A DNA stretch of 64,000 nucleotides from Pseudomonas putida. GTDB lineage: Bacteria; Pseudomonadota; Gammaproteobacteria; Pseudomonadales; Pseudomonadaceae. Positions 29,829-39,000 of this stretch are shown here, in pieces; positions within the stretch are counted from its first letter, which is position 1; the number at the start of each line of letters is the position of its first letter. The stretch is from contig NZ_CP011789.1 in assembly GCF_001636055.1 (NCBI RefSeq), positions 3,472,001-3,536,000 of the forward strand, given 5' to 3'. Made by a program: the position numbers and the translations under genes. A model generated the notes under the pieces. The model saw only the letters and a program-made list of their open reading frames with translations. It had not been told where the DNA came from and did no database searches.

Positions 29829-31982
29829 ATGACCCCTGCTGCTCCGCCTCGTCGTTTCGCGCTCAACCTGCTGACCCTGGCCATCGGTTTCAGCACCCTG
29901 CCCCATGCCATGGCTGACGACCAGCAACCACCCGCAACGCTGGAACTGGGCGCCACCGAGATCAGCGACAACCGGCTGGGCAGCACCACCGAAGGCAGCA
30001 CGTCCTACACCACCGGCGCCATGAACACCGCGACCAAGCTGCCGTTGACCATGCGCGAGACCCCGCAGGCGGTCACCGTGATCACCCGTCAGCGCATGGA
30101 CGACCAGAACATGACCAGCATCAACGACGTGGCCCGCTACACCCCGGGGCTGTTCCTCAACCAGTCCAGCGGCCCCGGCCGCCAGAGCTACACCGCCCGA
30201 GGCTTCGACGTCGACAACCTGATGTACGACGGCATCCCAAGCGCCTATACCGGTTGGGTGGTTGGCGCCCAACCGAACCTGGCGATGTTCGACCGCGTCG
30301 AAGTGGTTCGCGGCTCCACCGGTCTGGTCACAGGCGCCGGTACACCATCAGCGGCCATCAACCTGGTGCGCAAGCGCCCACTGGCCGAACAGAAAGTCAC
30401 CGTCACCGGCGCGGCCGGTAGCTGGGACAACTACCGCGGCGAGCTCGACGCCTCCAGCCCGCTCAACGACAGCGGCACGCTGCGCGGCCGGATAGTGACC
30501 TCCTACCGCGACGCCAACGGATTCCGTGATGGTCAGGAAGAAAACCATGGGCTGTTCTATGCCATCAGCGAAGCCGACCTGAGCGACGACACCACCTTGA
30601 CCCTGGGCTTTTCGCACCAGAAGGACAAGACCAATTTCTTCTGGGGGGCCATCCCGACCGACCTCAGCGGCCATCACCTGGATGTGTCGCGTTCGTACAA
30701 CCCCGGCACCGACTGGGAAGACAAGGACCAGGAGATCAACACCCTCTTCGCCGAAGTGCGCCACCACCTGGCCAATGACTGGAAGCTGCAGGTCAACGCC
30801 AACTACAGCGAGCAGAACGCACTGTTCCGCGGTTCTTACCTGTCGCGCTGGAACACCGCCAAGACCCTGAGCAGGACGGTCTACCAGTCCGCGCACGACG
30901 AGAACCAACTGGGTCTCGACGCCTTCGCCAGTGGCCCCTTCGAGCTGCTGGGCCGCAGCCATGAATTGGTGCTGGGTGCCAGCAAGCGCATCTACGACAT
31001 GAACGAGCGCGAATACAGCCCCTATGACACCGACTATCCGCTCGATAGCGGCAAGCCGAACTTCCTGCACACTGGCAACAGTCGCTACCTGATCAACCAG
31101 GAAGGCGTCTACGCCACCACCCGCCTGAGCCTGGCAGACCCGCTCAAGCTGATTCTCGGCGGACGCCTGGACTGGTACGACTACGACCAGCGAGACAACA
31201 ACGACGGCGACTACAAGGTGACCCGCAACGTCACTCGCTACGGCGGCCTGATCTATGACCTGGACGAGCATCACTCGGTGTATGTGAGCTACACCGACAT
31301 CTTCACTCCGCAGAGCGGCAAGGATGTCTCCGGCAAGCCGATCATCCCGATCGTCGGCAAGAACTATGAAGTCGGCATCAAGGGCGAATATTTCGACGGT
31401 GCCCTGAACGCCAGCCTTGCGGTGTTCCGTATCGACCAGGAAAACCGTCAGGTCCAGATCGGCGCGGCCAACTGCCCGCAGATGACCTGCTATGAAGCCT
31501 CGGGCGAGGTACGCAGCCAAGGTATCGATTTCGAACTCCAGGGCGCACTGACCGACCATTGGCAGATCGGCACCGGCTACACCTACGCCCGCGTGCACAC
31601 CATCAAGGACGAGAACAACCCCGCGAGCGTCAACAAGCCGCTCAACTCCGACACACCCGAACACCAGTTCAAGCTGTTCACCACCTACCGCTTCCAGGGC
31701 CCACTGGAAAAACTGCGAGTGGGCGGCGGCATCACCTGGCAGAGCCGTATGTACAACGACATCCCGGTCAATGGCGGCAACTATCGGTTGGTACAAGGTA
31801 GCTACGCAGTCACCGACCTGTTGGCCGGCTACCAGGTCAACCAGCATCTGGACCTGCAGCTCAACGCCAACAACATCTTCGACAGGAAGTACTACTCGTC
31901 CATTTCGAAGTCGGTGGACTACGGCGGCGACACCTTCGGCGATCCACGCAACCTGATGCTGACGGCCAAGTACAGCTTCTGA
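29829..31982 (+). CDS. TonB-dependent siderophore receptor (FhuE/FoxA-like)
   Basis: A 717-residue outer-membrane receptor. Signal peptide to Ala29 (HAMA|DDQ), then a short TonB-box region and plug domain ([37 protein letters not shown]) and a 22-strand beta-barrel ending in the canonical aromatic C-terminus [10 protein letters not shown]. It has no N-terminal STN signalling domain and no sigma/anti-sigma genes beside it. Sequence style suggests a hydroxamate-type receptor taking up a xenosiderophore. A Fur box precedes it. Siderophore identity is not determined. Confidence 0.9.
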   Translation: MTPAAPPRRFALNLLTLAIGFSTLPHAMADDQQPPATLELGATEISDNRLGSTTEGSTSYTTGAMNTATKLPLTMRETPQAVTVITRQRMDDQNMTSINDVARYTPGLFLNQSSGPGRQSYTARGFDVDNLMYDGIPSAYTGWVVGAQPNLAMFDRVEVVRGSTGLVTGAGTPSAAINLVRKRPLAEQKVTVTGAAGSWDNYRGELDASSPLNDSGTLRGRIVTSYRDANGFRDGQEENHGLFYAISEADLSDDTTLTLGFSHQKDKTNFFWGAIPTDLSGHHLDVSRSYNPGTDWEDKDQEINTLFAEVRHHLANDWKLQVNANYSEQNALFRGSYLSRWNTAKTLSRTVYQSAHDENQLGLDAFASGPFELLGRSHELVLGASKRIYDMNEREYSPYDTDYPLDSGKPNFLHTGNSRYLINQEGVYATTRLSLADPLKLILGGRLDWYDYDQRDNNDGDYKVTRNVTRYGGLIYDLDEHHSVYVSYTDIFTPQSGKDVSGKPIIPIVGKNYEVGIKGEYFDGALNASLAVFRIDQENRQVQIGAANCPQMTCYEASGEVRSQGIDFELQGALTDHWQIGTGYTYARVHTIKDENNPASVNKPLNSDTPEHQFKLFTTYRFQGPLEKLRVGGGITWQSRMYNDIPVNGGNYRLVQGSYAVTDLLAGYQVNQHLDLQLNANNIFDRKYYSSISKSVDYGGDTFGDPRNLMLTAKYSF

Positions 31983-32009
31983 CCCTCGCGGGCTGGCGGG
32001 CCAGGCCTG

Positions 32010-32489
32010 TCAGCCCCTGATCGCGCGCTCGATCGTGGCGATGTCGATCTTGTCCATCTTCATCATCGCCTCGAACGCCCGCTTGGCTGCCGCACGGTCG
32101 CTACCGCCGACCGCGTCGGTCAGCACCCGCGGGCTGATCTGCCACGACAGCCCCCATTTATCCTTGCACCAGCCGCACACGCTGGCCTGGCCACCGTTAT
32201 CGATGATCGCGTGCCAGTAGCGATCGGTCTCGGCCTGGTCGTCAGTGGCCACCTGGAACGAAAACGCCTCGGAATGCTTGAACGCGGCCCCACCATTGAG
32301 GCCCAGGCACGGGATGCCCATCACGATGAACTCCACCGTAAGCACATCACCCTCCTTGCCCGAGGGATAGTCACCCGGCGCCTTGTGCACGGCCACCACA
32401 CGGCTGTCGGGGAAGGTGTCGGCGTAGAACTGCGCCGCCGCCTCGGCATCGCTGTCGAACCACAGACAGATGGTGTTCTTGCTGGGCAT
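32010..32489 (-). CDS. VOC-superfamily protein (PhnB-like, 3-demethylubiquinone methyltransferase-like fold)
   Basis: A 159-residue protein with the pattern CLWFDSDAEAAAQFYADTFPDSRV, FIVMGIPCLGLNGG and a C-terminal CGWCKDKWGLSWQISPRVL, typical of PhnB-like VOC proteins. The metal-site pattern of active VOC enzymes is only partly visible. Function is unknown; it is a common single gene in proteobacteria. It is divergent from the phosphoribosyltransferase-like gene. Confidence 0.85.
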   Translation of the reverse strand: MPSKNTICLWFDSDAEAAAQFYADTFPDSRVVAVHKAPGDYPSGKEGDVLTVEFIVMGIPCLGLNGGAAFKHSEAFSFQVATDDQAETDRYWHAIIDNGGQASVCGWCKDKWGLSWQISPRVLTDAVGGSDRAAAKRAFEAMMKMDKIDIATIERAIRG

Positions 32490-32704
32490 GGCGCGCTCCC
32501 GGATCGGTGGATGATCCTGAGCAGTCTAGCCGGGCCCGTCACAGGTAGCTGACGAGGGCGACACACGGAAAACTCGGAATTTTCCTACGCAAGAAACGGA
32601 AAGCGAGAAGTCGAAATTGGGACTTCCCCGTCGCAACATTGCCACCGCGGCTGATTGATAGCCGTTCGAACATCTCTGGCATATCAACGACAAGGAAGCC
32701 CCAC

Positions 32705-33274
32705 ATGGACATACGCGAACTGCCGGGCAACGACGCCTGGGATTACGGTATCAGCCTCGACAAACATGTCCTCTACAGCGTGCCGGTCGGCGAAAACGCC
32801 CAAGGCTACATGCAGTTCGACACCACCCGCACCGCCATCGGCGAGGCTGTGTTCCAGCTCAAGTACCGCGACGACTACGACCTGGTGGACTTCCTCGCAG
32901 AATCTGTCGCCCATGCGATACAGAATGTCCCGGTGGATGTCGTGCTGCCCATGCCCGCCAGCCGCCAGCGTACTCGCCAGCCCGTGCACGCGGTGGCAGA
33001 ACGGGTAGCCCAGCTGCTGGAGCTCGAGTACTGCGACCAGACACTGATCAAGCACAGCAGCACCGTCGCAATGAAAGACCTGGCGACCTATGAGGAGCGT
33101 TGCGCTGCGCTGCAAGGTTGCTTTATCACCCACGACAAACTCCACCCGTGCAATATCCTGCTGATCGACGACCTGTTCGACACTGGCGCCTCGCTGGAAG
33201 CCGCCTGTACCGCCTTGCGCGGATACGCTAGCATCCGCTCAATTGCAGTCGTCACCCTTACACGGAGGCATTGA
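32705..33274 (+). CDS. Phosphoribosyltransferase-fold protein (ComFC-like C-terminus)
   Basis: A 189-residue protein. The C-terminal half has the PRPP-binding loop ILLIDDLFDTGASLEAAC and an upstream basic hood (LPMPASRQRTRQPVHAVAERVA), as in ComFC-type phosphoribosyltransferases. The N-terminal 70 residues (DIRELPGNDAWDYGISLDKH) lack the ComFC zinc finger. ATG at 32705 follows AAGGAAG. Its TGA overlaps the start of the SLOG-like gene (TGATG). The pair resembles nucleotide-handling cassettes; substrate unknown. Confidence 0.78.
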   Translation: MDIRELPGNDAWDYGISLDKHVLYSVPVGENAQGYMQFDTTRTAIGEAVFQLKYRDDYDLVDFLAESVAHAIQNVPVDVVLPMPASRQRTRQPVHAVAERVAQLLELEYCDQTLIKHSSTVAMKDLATYEERCAALQGCFITHDKLHPCNILLIDDLFDTGASLEAACTALRGYASIRSIAVVTLTRRH

Positions 33275-33948
33275 TGCCGAAGGTTTTCATCTCCGGCTCG
33301 ATCACGCTCAAGCGTCTCGACTCCCAGGTCGAGGCGCGGCTCGACAATATCGTTGCCAGCGGCCATGAAGTGCTGGTCGGTGATGCCGCAGGCGTGGACC
33401 AATGCGTGCAGCAGTATTTCGCCAATCGCCAGTACGCCGCCGTTACGGTGTACTGCACCGGTGACACGCCTCGCCACAACCTTGGAGCATGGCCACTCGT
33501 GGCTGTCTGCCCACCCGCCAATGCCAGGGGTCGCGCGTTCTACACCGCCAAGGACCTGGAAATGGCCGAAGCAGCGGATTTCGGCCTGATGATCTGGGAC
33601 GGCAAAAGCCCCGGCACCTTGAGCAACGTCTTCGAACTGCTGGACAGAGCCCGGAAGTCGGTGGTTTACCGTCAGGCCGCGGGATTGTTCTGCAACGTCC
33701 ATTGTCTGGACGATCTGCAGGCGCTCATCGCCCAGATGGACGAGCCGGCTCGCCTGGAGGCCGACAAGAAGGTCGGCTTGTCCAGGCGGATCGAACGGCT
33801 CTCGAGGAAAGTCGAAGATCCGGTAGCCATTCGTCAGCAGATCGATGAACACCTCACGGCCATCGCCCGTCACCAACGCCGGGTGGCCGAGTTGCAAGCC
33901 AAGCTGGACGCGATCTCTACATCCACCGGCGCCGACCTGTTCTCCTGA
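33274..33948 (+). CDS. SLOG/Rossmann-like nucleotide-binding protein coupled to the phosphoribosyltransferase
   Basis: A 224-residue protein starting MPKVFISGSITLKRLD at the ATG at 33274, with SD CGGAGG. The N-terminal 150 residues have SLOG-type features: KVFISGSI, HEVLVGDAAGVDQCV and ADFGLMIWDGKSPGTLSN, which form a nucleotide-ligand pocket in this superfamily. A C-terminal charged helical tail (about 160-224; RRIERLSRKVEDPVAIRQQI) may dimerise. The start overlaps the preceding stop (TGATG). SLOG proteins are proposed to bind or cleave nucleotide-derived signals; this one has no known role. Confidence 0.7.
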   Translation: MPKVFISGSITLKRLDSQVEARLDNIVASGHEVLVGDAAGVDQCVQQYFANRQYAAVTVYCTGDTPRHNLGAWPLVAVCPPANARGRAFYTAKDLEMAEAADFGLMIWDGKSPGTLSNVFELLDRARKSVVYRQAAGLFCNVHCLDDLQALIAQMDEPARLEADKKVGLSRRIERLSRKVEDPVAIRQQIDEHLTAIARHQRRVAELQAKLDAISTSTGADLFS

Positions 33949-33949
33949 A

Positions 33950-33974
33950 GGCAACCGGCCGGGCGCCGGTTGCC
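33950..33974 (+). terminator. Hairpin after the SLOG-like gene
   Basis: GGCAACCGGC-CGGGC-GCCGGTTGCC is a perfect 10-base-pair stem with a 5-base loop, starting 2 bases after the stop codon. There is no U-tract, but the position fits a 3'-end terminator or stabiliser. Confidence 0.6.
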
Positions 33975-34041
33975 TGTGGAAAGGTTTGAACAATCAGCCC
34001 GCACACGACTCAATACGGGATTGACGCCCTTTTCGGACATC

Positions 34042-34070
34042 CGTACGATTTATTCGTACATCCGTACGAA
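34042..34070. promoter_or_regulatory. Operator-like CGTAC repeats upstream of the MFS transporter
   Basis: TTCGTACATCCGTACGAA (34053-34070) has perfect 7-base arms TTCGTAC/GTACGAA with a 4-base spacer, and an additional half-site CCGTACGA lies at 34041-34048. The array ends 22 bases before the start codon. It looks like a TetR-type operator. No regulator gene is adjacent. Confidence 0.6.
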
Positions 34071-34092
34071 ATTATTCCAGCGAGTCTGTACC

Positions 34093-35295
34093 ATGCCTGC
34101 CACCCACCGCCTGGCCCGCTACGCCTTGTATCTGCTGTTTCTGCTTCCTGGCCTGACCCTCGCCAGTTGGGTCACCCGCACCCCAGCACTGCGCGACGGC
34201 CTGTCGGCCTCCACCGAACAGATGGGGATGATCCTGTTTGGATTTTCAGCCGGAGCGATGTGCGGGATTCTCAGTGCCGGACGCCTGATCACCCGCTTCG
34301 GTGCGCACCGAATGATGCGCATCGGCCTGCTCGGCCTGTCCGCCGGCATGCTGGTGCTCGCCGGCAGCAGCGAGTTGGCCAGTGCCTGGTGCGCCTTTGC
34401 CGGGCTGTTCATCTACGGCATCGGCATGGGCTGGGCGGACATCGCAGTGAACATCGAAGGTGCCGCCGTGGAGCGGGAAATCGATGCGCCGATCATGACC
34501 ACCCTGCACGGATTCTTCAGCCTCGGTACCCTGGTGGGCGCGCTGGCCGGCATGGGCATGACTGCGCTGCAGGTCCCCCTGGACCTGCACCTGGTCGTCG
34601 CGGCACTGCTTTCGGCCGGCGTGACCCTGGCCCTCGTCCCCCACGCCCCTCGGGCCAGTGAACGGGCAACGAACCAACCGACAACGCAGGCAGCCGAGTT
34701 TGCCTGGGGCGCCCTGCTCAGCGACCGGCGCCTGTTGCTGATCGGTTTCGTGGTGCTGGCCATGGCGCTGGCCGAGGGTGCAGCCAATGACTGGCTGCCG
34801 CTGCTGATGATCGACGGCCACGGATTCGCAGAAACCACCGGCACGCTGATCTACCTGGTGTTCACCATGGGCATGACCCTGGGTCGATTCGCCGGAGCGC
34901 CGGTGGTACGCCGCTTTGGCCGGGCGCTCACCTTGCGTGCCAGCGCACTGCTGGGTGCAGGCAGCCTGGCGCTGGTGGTGTTCTGCGAGGTGCCATGGAT
35001 CGCCGCAGCCGCGGTGATGCTCTGGGGCATTGGCGCATCGCTGGGTTTCCCCCTGGCGATCTCGGCAGCCGGGGAAAGCGGTGCACACAGCGATCAGCGG
35101 GTAAGGCTGGCGGCAACGGCGGGGTACCTGGCGTTTCTGGTCGGCCCGCCCTTGCTGGGTTTCATCGGCGAGCATCATGGCTTGCGCCTGGCGATGCTGC
35201 CGGTCCTGACATTGGTGGCCCTGGCGTTCGTCGTGGCATCGGCGCTACGCGAGCAAGCCCCGTTGCCTGCCGATACCTGCGAGAAGGCCAGCTGA
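34093..35295 (+). CDS. MFS transporter
   Basis: A 400-residue, 12-helix permease (MPATHRLARYALYLLFLLPGL ... WVTRTPALRDGLSASTEQMG; RLITRFGAHRMMRIGLLG). Its similarity in style is to YbjJ-like/fucose-permease-related MFS proteins with a SxxG-rich first loop. The start at 34093 is placed after the operator, since the longer frame from 33970 would translate the operator region. It is convergent with the LysE gene, 4 bases apart. Substrate unknown; the operator suggests induction by a small molecule, as for drug or sugar efflux. Confidence 0.85.
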   Translation: MPATHRLARYALYLLFLLPGLTLASWVTRTPALRDGLSASTEQMGMILFGFSAGAMCGILSAGRLITRFGAHRMMRIGLLGLSAGMLVLAGSSELASAWCAFAGLFIYGIGMGWADIAVNIEGAAVEREIDAPIMTTLHGFFSLGTLVGALAGMGMTALQVPLDLHLVVAALLSAGVTLALVPHAPRASERATNQPTTQAAEFAWGALLSDRRLLLIGFVVLAMALAEGAANDWLPLLMIDGHGFAETTGTLIYLVFTMGMTLGRFAGAPVVRRFGRALTLRASALLGAGSLALVVFCEVPWIAAAAVMLWGIGASLGFPLAISAAGESGAHSDQRVRLAATAGYLAFLVGPPLLGFIGEHHGLRLAMLPVLTLVALAFVVASALREQAPLPADTCEKAS

Positions 35296-35299
35296 GGGG

Positions 35300-35923
35300 T
35301 TATCGCCGTGCAGCCAGCAAGCCAAGCCCTGCACACCCCAGCAACGAGGCGCTGATCCGATTGAACAGCCGCCGTGGCCGCGGCTGATTGAACCAGCGCT
35401 GCAGGTAGGCACCCAGCGCCGCATAGATCGCGATCGCCGCCCACTCCAGCAACAGGAACAACAACCCCAGCCAAAGGAACTGCTCGCCCACGGGAGTGGG
35501 ACTGCCGATCGACACGAACTGCGGCAGGAAGGCCGTGAATATGAGAATCGCCTTCGGGTTGCCCGCCGCCACCCAGAACTCCTGCCGTGCCAGGCGCCAG
35601 ATACCGCGGGGCTGCCCGCCGGCATGGGGCGCCTCCGCCACGGGCGCCCGCCACAACTGCCAGGCGATATAGAACAGGTAGGCCGCGCCCACGAGCTTGA
35701 TGCTCAAGAACAGGTATTCGCTGGTATGCAGCACCACCGCCAGCCCCATCGCCGCCAAGGCGATCATGCCGCTGAAGGCGAGGATGCGCCCGCTTCCTGC
35801 CAGGCAGGCAGTGCGCAAGCCGTGGCGGCTGGCGTTGTGCAACGACAGCAGGTTGTTGGGTCCCGGCGCCATATTGAGGGCGAAGCAGGCGGGGATGAAC
35901 AGCAACAGGCTCGAAAGGTCCAT
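35300..35923 (-). CDS. LysE/RhtB-family exporter
   Basis: A 207-residue, six-helix amino-acid exporter with the family motif NMAPGPNNLLSLHNASRHGL at residues 15-34 and NPKAILIFTAFLPQFV later. The start at 35923 (MDLSSLLLF) gives the usual length. It lies 118 bases downstream of the NRPS gene on the same strand and could export an NRPS product or precursor amino acid, but may simply be an unrelated neighbour. Confidence 0.88.
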   Translation of the reverse strand: MDLSSLLLFIPACFALNMAPGPNNLLSLHNASRHGLRTACLAGSGRILAFSGMIALAAMGLAVVLHTSEYLFLSIKLVGAAYLFYIAWQLWRAPVAEAPHAGGQPRGIWRLARQEFWVAAGNPKAILIFTAFLPQFVSIGSPTPVGEQFLWLGLLFLLLEWAAIAIYAALGAYLQRWFNQPRPRRLFNRISASLLGCAGLGLLAARR

Positions 35924-36041
35924 TGTTTTTCTCCATGCGGACCCCGGTAGCCTTGCGCCCTGGCGCCATGCGGTCAAGCACAGTGGCGTGGTCATTCGCC
36001 GGCACAGCGAGTCCGGGGCTGCGACGCAGCCCCTGCCCGCC

Positions 36042-39000
36042 TCAGATCCTGCGTCGTGCCTTCAGCCCCGGGATGGTAGTGGCTGCGATCTCGACCTGCG
36101 GCTTTTCCCACCCGGTACTGGCCGCCAGGCCTGCCAGCGTCGGCTGGCGGAACAAGGTGCGTGCGTCGGCTTGCAACCCCGCCTGGCGCATGCGCGCCAC
36201 CAGATTCACCGCCAGCAGTGAATGCCCGCCCAGTTCGAAGAAGTTGTCGTCGCGCCCAACCTGCTCGACTTTCAGCACTTCGCTCCAGATCTGCGCCAGG
36301 GTCTGCTCCAGCGCGTTGCGTGGCGCCACGTAGGCGCGGCTGATCACCGACTCCGCACCTGGCTCGGGCAGTGCTTTGCGGTCGATCTTGCCGTTGGGGC
36401 TCAGCGGCATGTCGGCCAGGGCGACGAAGGCCGAGGGCACCATGTACTCCGGCAGTCGCGCCAACAGGTGGCTACGCAACGTATCCAGCGCCGGAGCGGG
36501 TTGCCCCTCTCGGCAGGTGAAATAGGCGACCAGGCGCTCGTCGCGCACCAGGACCACAGTCTGGCCCAGCGCGGGATGCCCACCCAGCAGTGCCTCGATT
36601 TCACCGAGCTCGACACGCAAACCGCGCAGCTTGACCTGGAAATCGTTGCGCCCGAGGAACTCCAGCTCGCCATCCTCGCGATAGCGCACCAGGTCCCCGG
36701 TACGGTACAGCCGATCGCCCTCGACGAACGGGCTGTCGATGAAGCGCTCGGCCTGCAGCGTCGGCAATCCCAAATAGCCGCGCGCCACTCCGACCCCGCC
36801 GATGTGCAGCTCTCCCGCCACGCCCAGCGGCACCGGCCGGTCGTGGGCATCGAGCACGTAGAGCCGGGTATTGGCGATCGCCCGACCGATCGGTGGTGGC
36901 GTGCGCGGCAGCGGCTGATCGGGTTCGAGCGTCCAGGCCGTGCTGTCGACCGTAGCCTCGGTCGGCCCATAGACATTGTGCAAGCGCACCCGGGGCAGGC
37001 GCCGGCGCACGCTGGCAGCCAGCGCCAGGGTCAACTCACCCCCGCCACAGAAGATGTCGGTCAGGCTCGTACAGCGTTCGACGCCCGGCTGCTCGAGAAA
37101 CTGGTGCAACAACGCTGGGACGAACTTGATCGTGGTCACCTGGCGAGCCTGGACCAGCTGCACCAGGTAAGCCGGATCGCGATGACCGTCGGGGCGAGCC
37201 AGCACCAGGCGCAGACCCGCGCACAACGGCCAGAACAACTCCCAGACCGAACCGTCGAAGCTGAATGGCGCACGCTGCAACAGCGCGTCACCCGGACGCG
37301 GCGGACAGATGCGCGAGCCCCAGTGCATGAGGTTGCCCAGCCCGCGGTGCTCGATCATCACGCCTTTGGGCATGCCGGTCGAGCCGGAGGTGTACATCAC
37401 GTAGGCAAGGTTCGAAGGCGTCAACGCCGGCACCTCAGGGGCCTCGGCAGGCTGCGCTTGCCAGCCTCCGTGGTCGAGATCCACCAGCGGCACCGCCAAC
37501 GGATCGAACAGGCCACGTGTCGCCCCATGGACCAACACTGCCAGCGGTGTACTGTCCTCGACCATGTAGCGCAGGCGTTCATCCGGGTAACCAGGATCCA
37601 ACGGCACGTAGGCACCGCCGGCCTTGAGCACGCCCAGCAGCCCGACCAGCAGCGACAGGCCGCGCTCGATGCAGACGCCGACACGTGTGTCAGGCTGTAC
37701 GCCCAGGGCCACCAGGTGATGGGCCAGACGGTTGGCCTGCTCGTCGAGCTCACGGTAGCTCAGCGCCGCCTCGTCGGTCTGCAGCGCCACCGCGTCCGGC
37801 GTGCGCAGCACCTGGGCCTGGAACAGCGCCGGCAGGGTCTGGTGCATCAACTCGTGGGGCTCCTCGGTGGCATTGAGTTCGTGCAGCAGCCGTTGCAGCT
37901 CGTTCTCAGGCACACTGCACAACTGTTCGATCGGTGCCGAACCGCCCTGCTCCAGCGCCTCGACCAGGCCCTCGAGGGTACGCTTGAGGTAGGCCAGCAC
38001 ACGCGCTGCACCTAACGCTCGCGGCGCGCGAACGTTCAGGTGCAAGGCCTCGACCTGATCATCCACCGACAGCACCAGCGCATGGCTGTGTACTTCGCTG
38101 GCTTCCAGCAAGCGGGCACCTGGCAATGTCGATTGCCCTGCCACCAGCCCATGGCGGAAATTGATCAGGCTGTTGAACAGCGGCACACCCGCTGGCAGCC
38201 CGCTGCAACGCTGAGCCAGCAGCAAGGGTGCATCTTCGTGGCCCAACAGCGCGGCAAGCCCGGCATGGGTGTCGGCCAGTGCCTGCGCCACGCTGCGCCC
38301 CGCCAGGCTCACCCGCAGGGGCAAGCTGTTGATGAACATGCCCAACGCCCGATCGGCCCCCTCGCCCGCCATCATCCGCCCCAGCAACACGCTGCCGAAC
38401 ACCACGTCGTCACGACCGCCCAGTGCCCCCAGCACCTGTGCCCAAGCCAGGTGGAAAAGGCTGGCCAGGCCAACATCCTGCTGCCGGGCCAGGCGGCGCA
38501 AGGCCTCGGTCAGCACGAGCGGAACCTCATGCGCAAGGCTCTCCAGCGCGCCCACCTGCACCTGATCCTCGACCATGCCCGGCAACGTCGGCGGTGCCTC
38601 GACACCTGCCAGCAATGCCCGCAGGAACGCCTCGTGCCCTTGCTGCCGCGCCTCGGCGCCGCTGAGCGCGACATAGTTGCGATAAGGCACAGGCGCCGGC
38701 AGCGTATGACCCTGATCGCTCATCAGGGCCCGCAGCTCACCGAGCAACACCTGCACCGACACGGCATCGTTGACCAGATGGTGGAAACGCAACAGCCCCA
38801 ACCAACGACCGTGCTCACGGTCTTCGGCGCCCGCCAGCGCCATCATCGGCGCACGACGCAGGTCCAGCGGGCGTTGCGCCGCAGAGTAATGCGCAGCCAA
38901 CGCCTGCGCCGTATCGTCAGGCCCGGCCCGCAATACCTCCACGGGCAATTGCGCCTGACGCCAGACCACCTGCTGCGGTTGTTCGAGCCCTTCCCAGGCC

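Noticed and set aside
32567..32585. GGAAAA/TTTTCC short inverted repeat between the VOC and PRTase genes
   Set aside because: Six A/T-rich base pairs with a long spacer; too likely by chance to call an operator.
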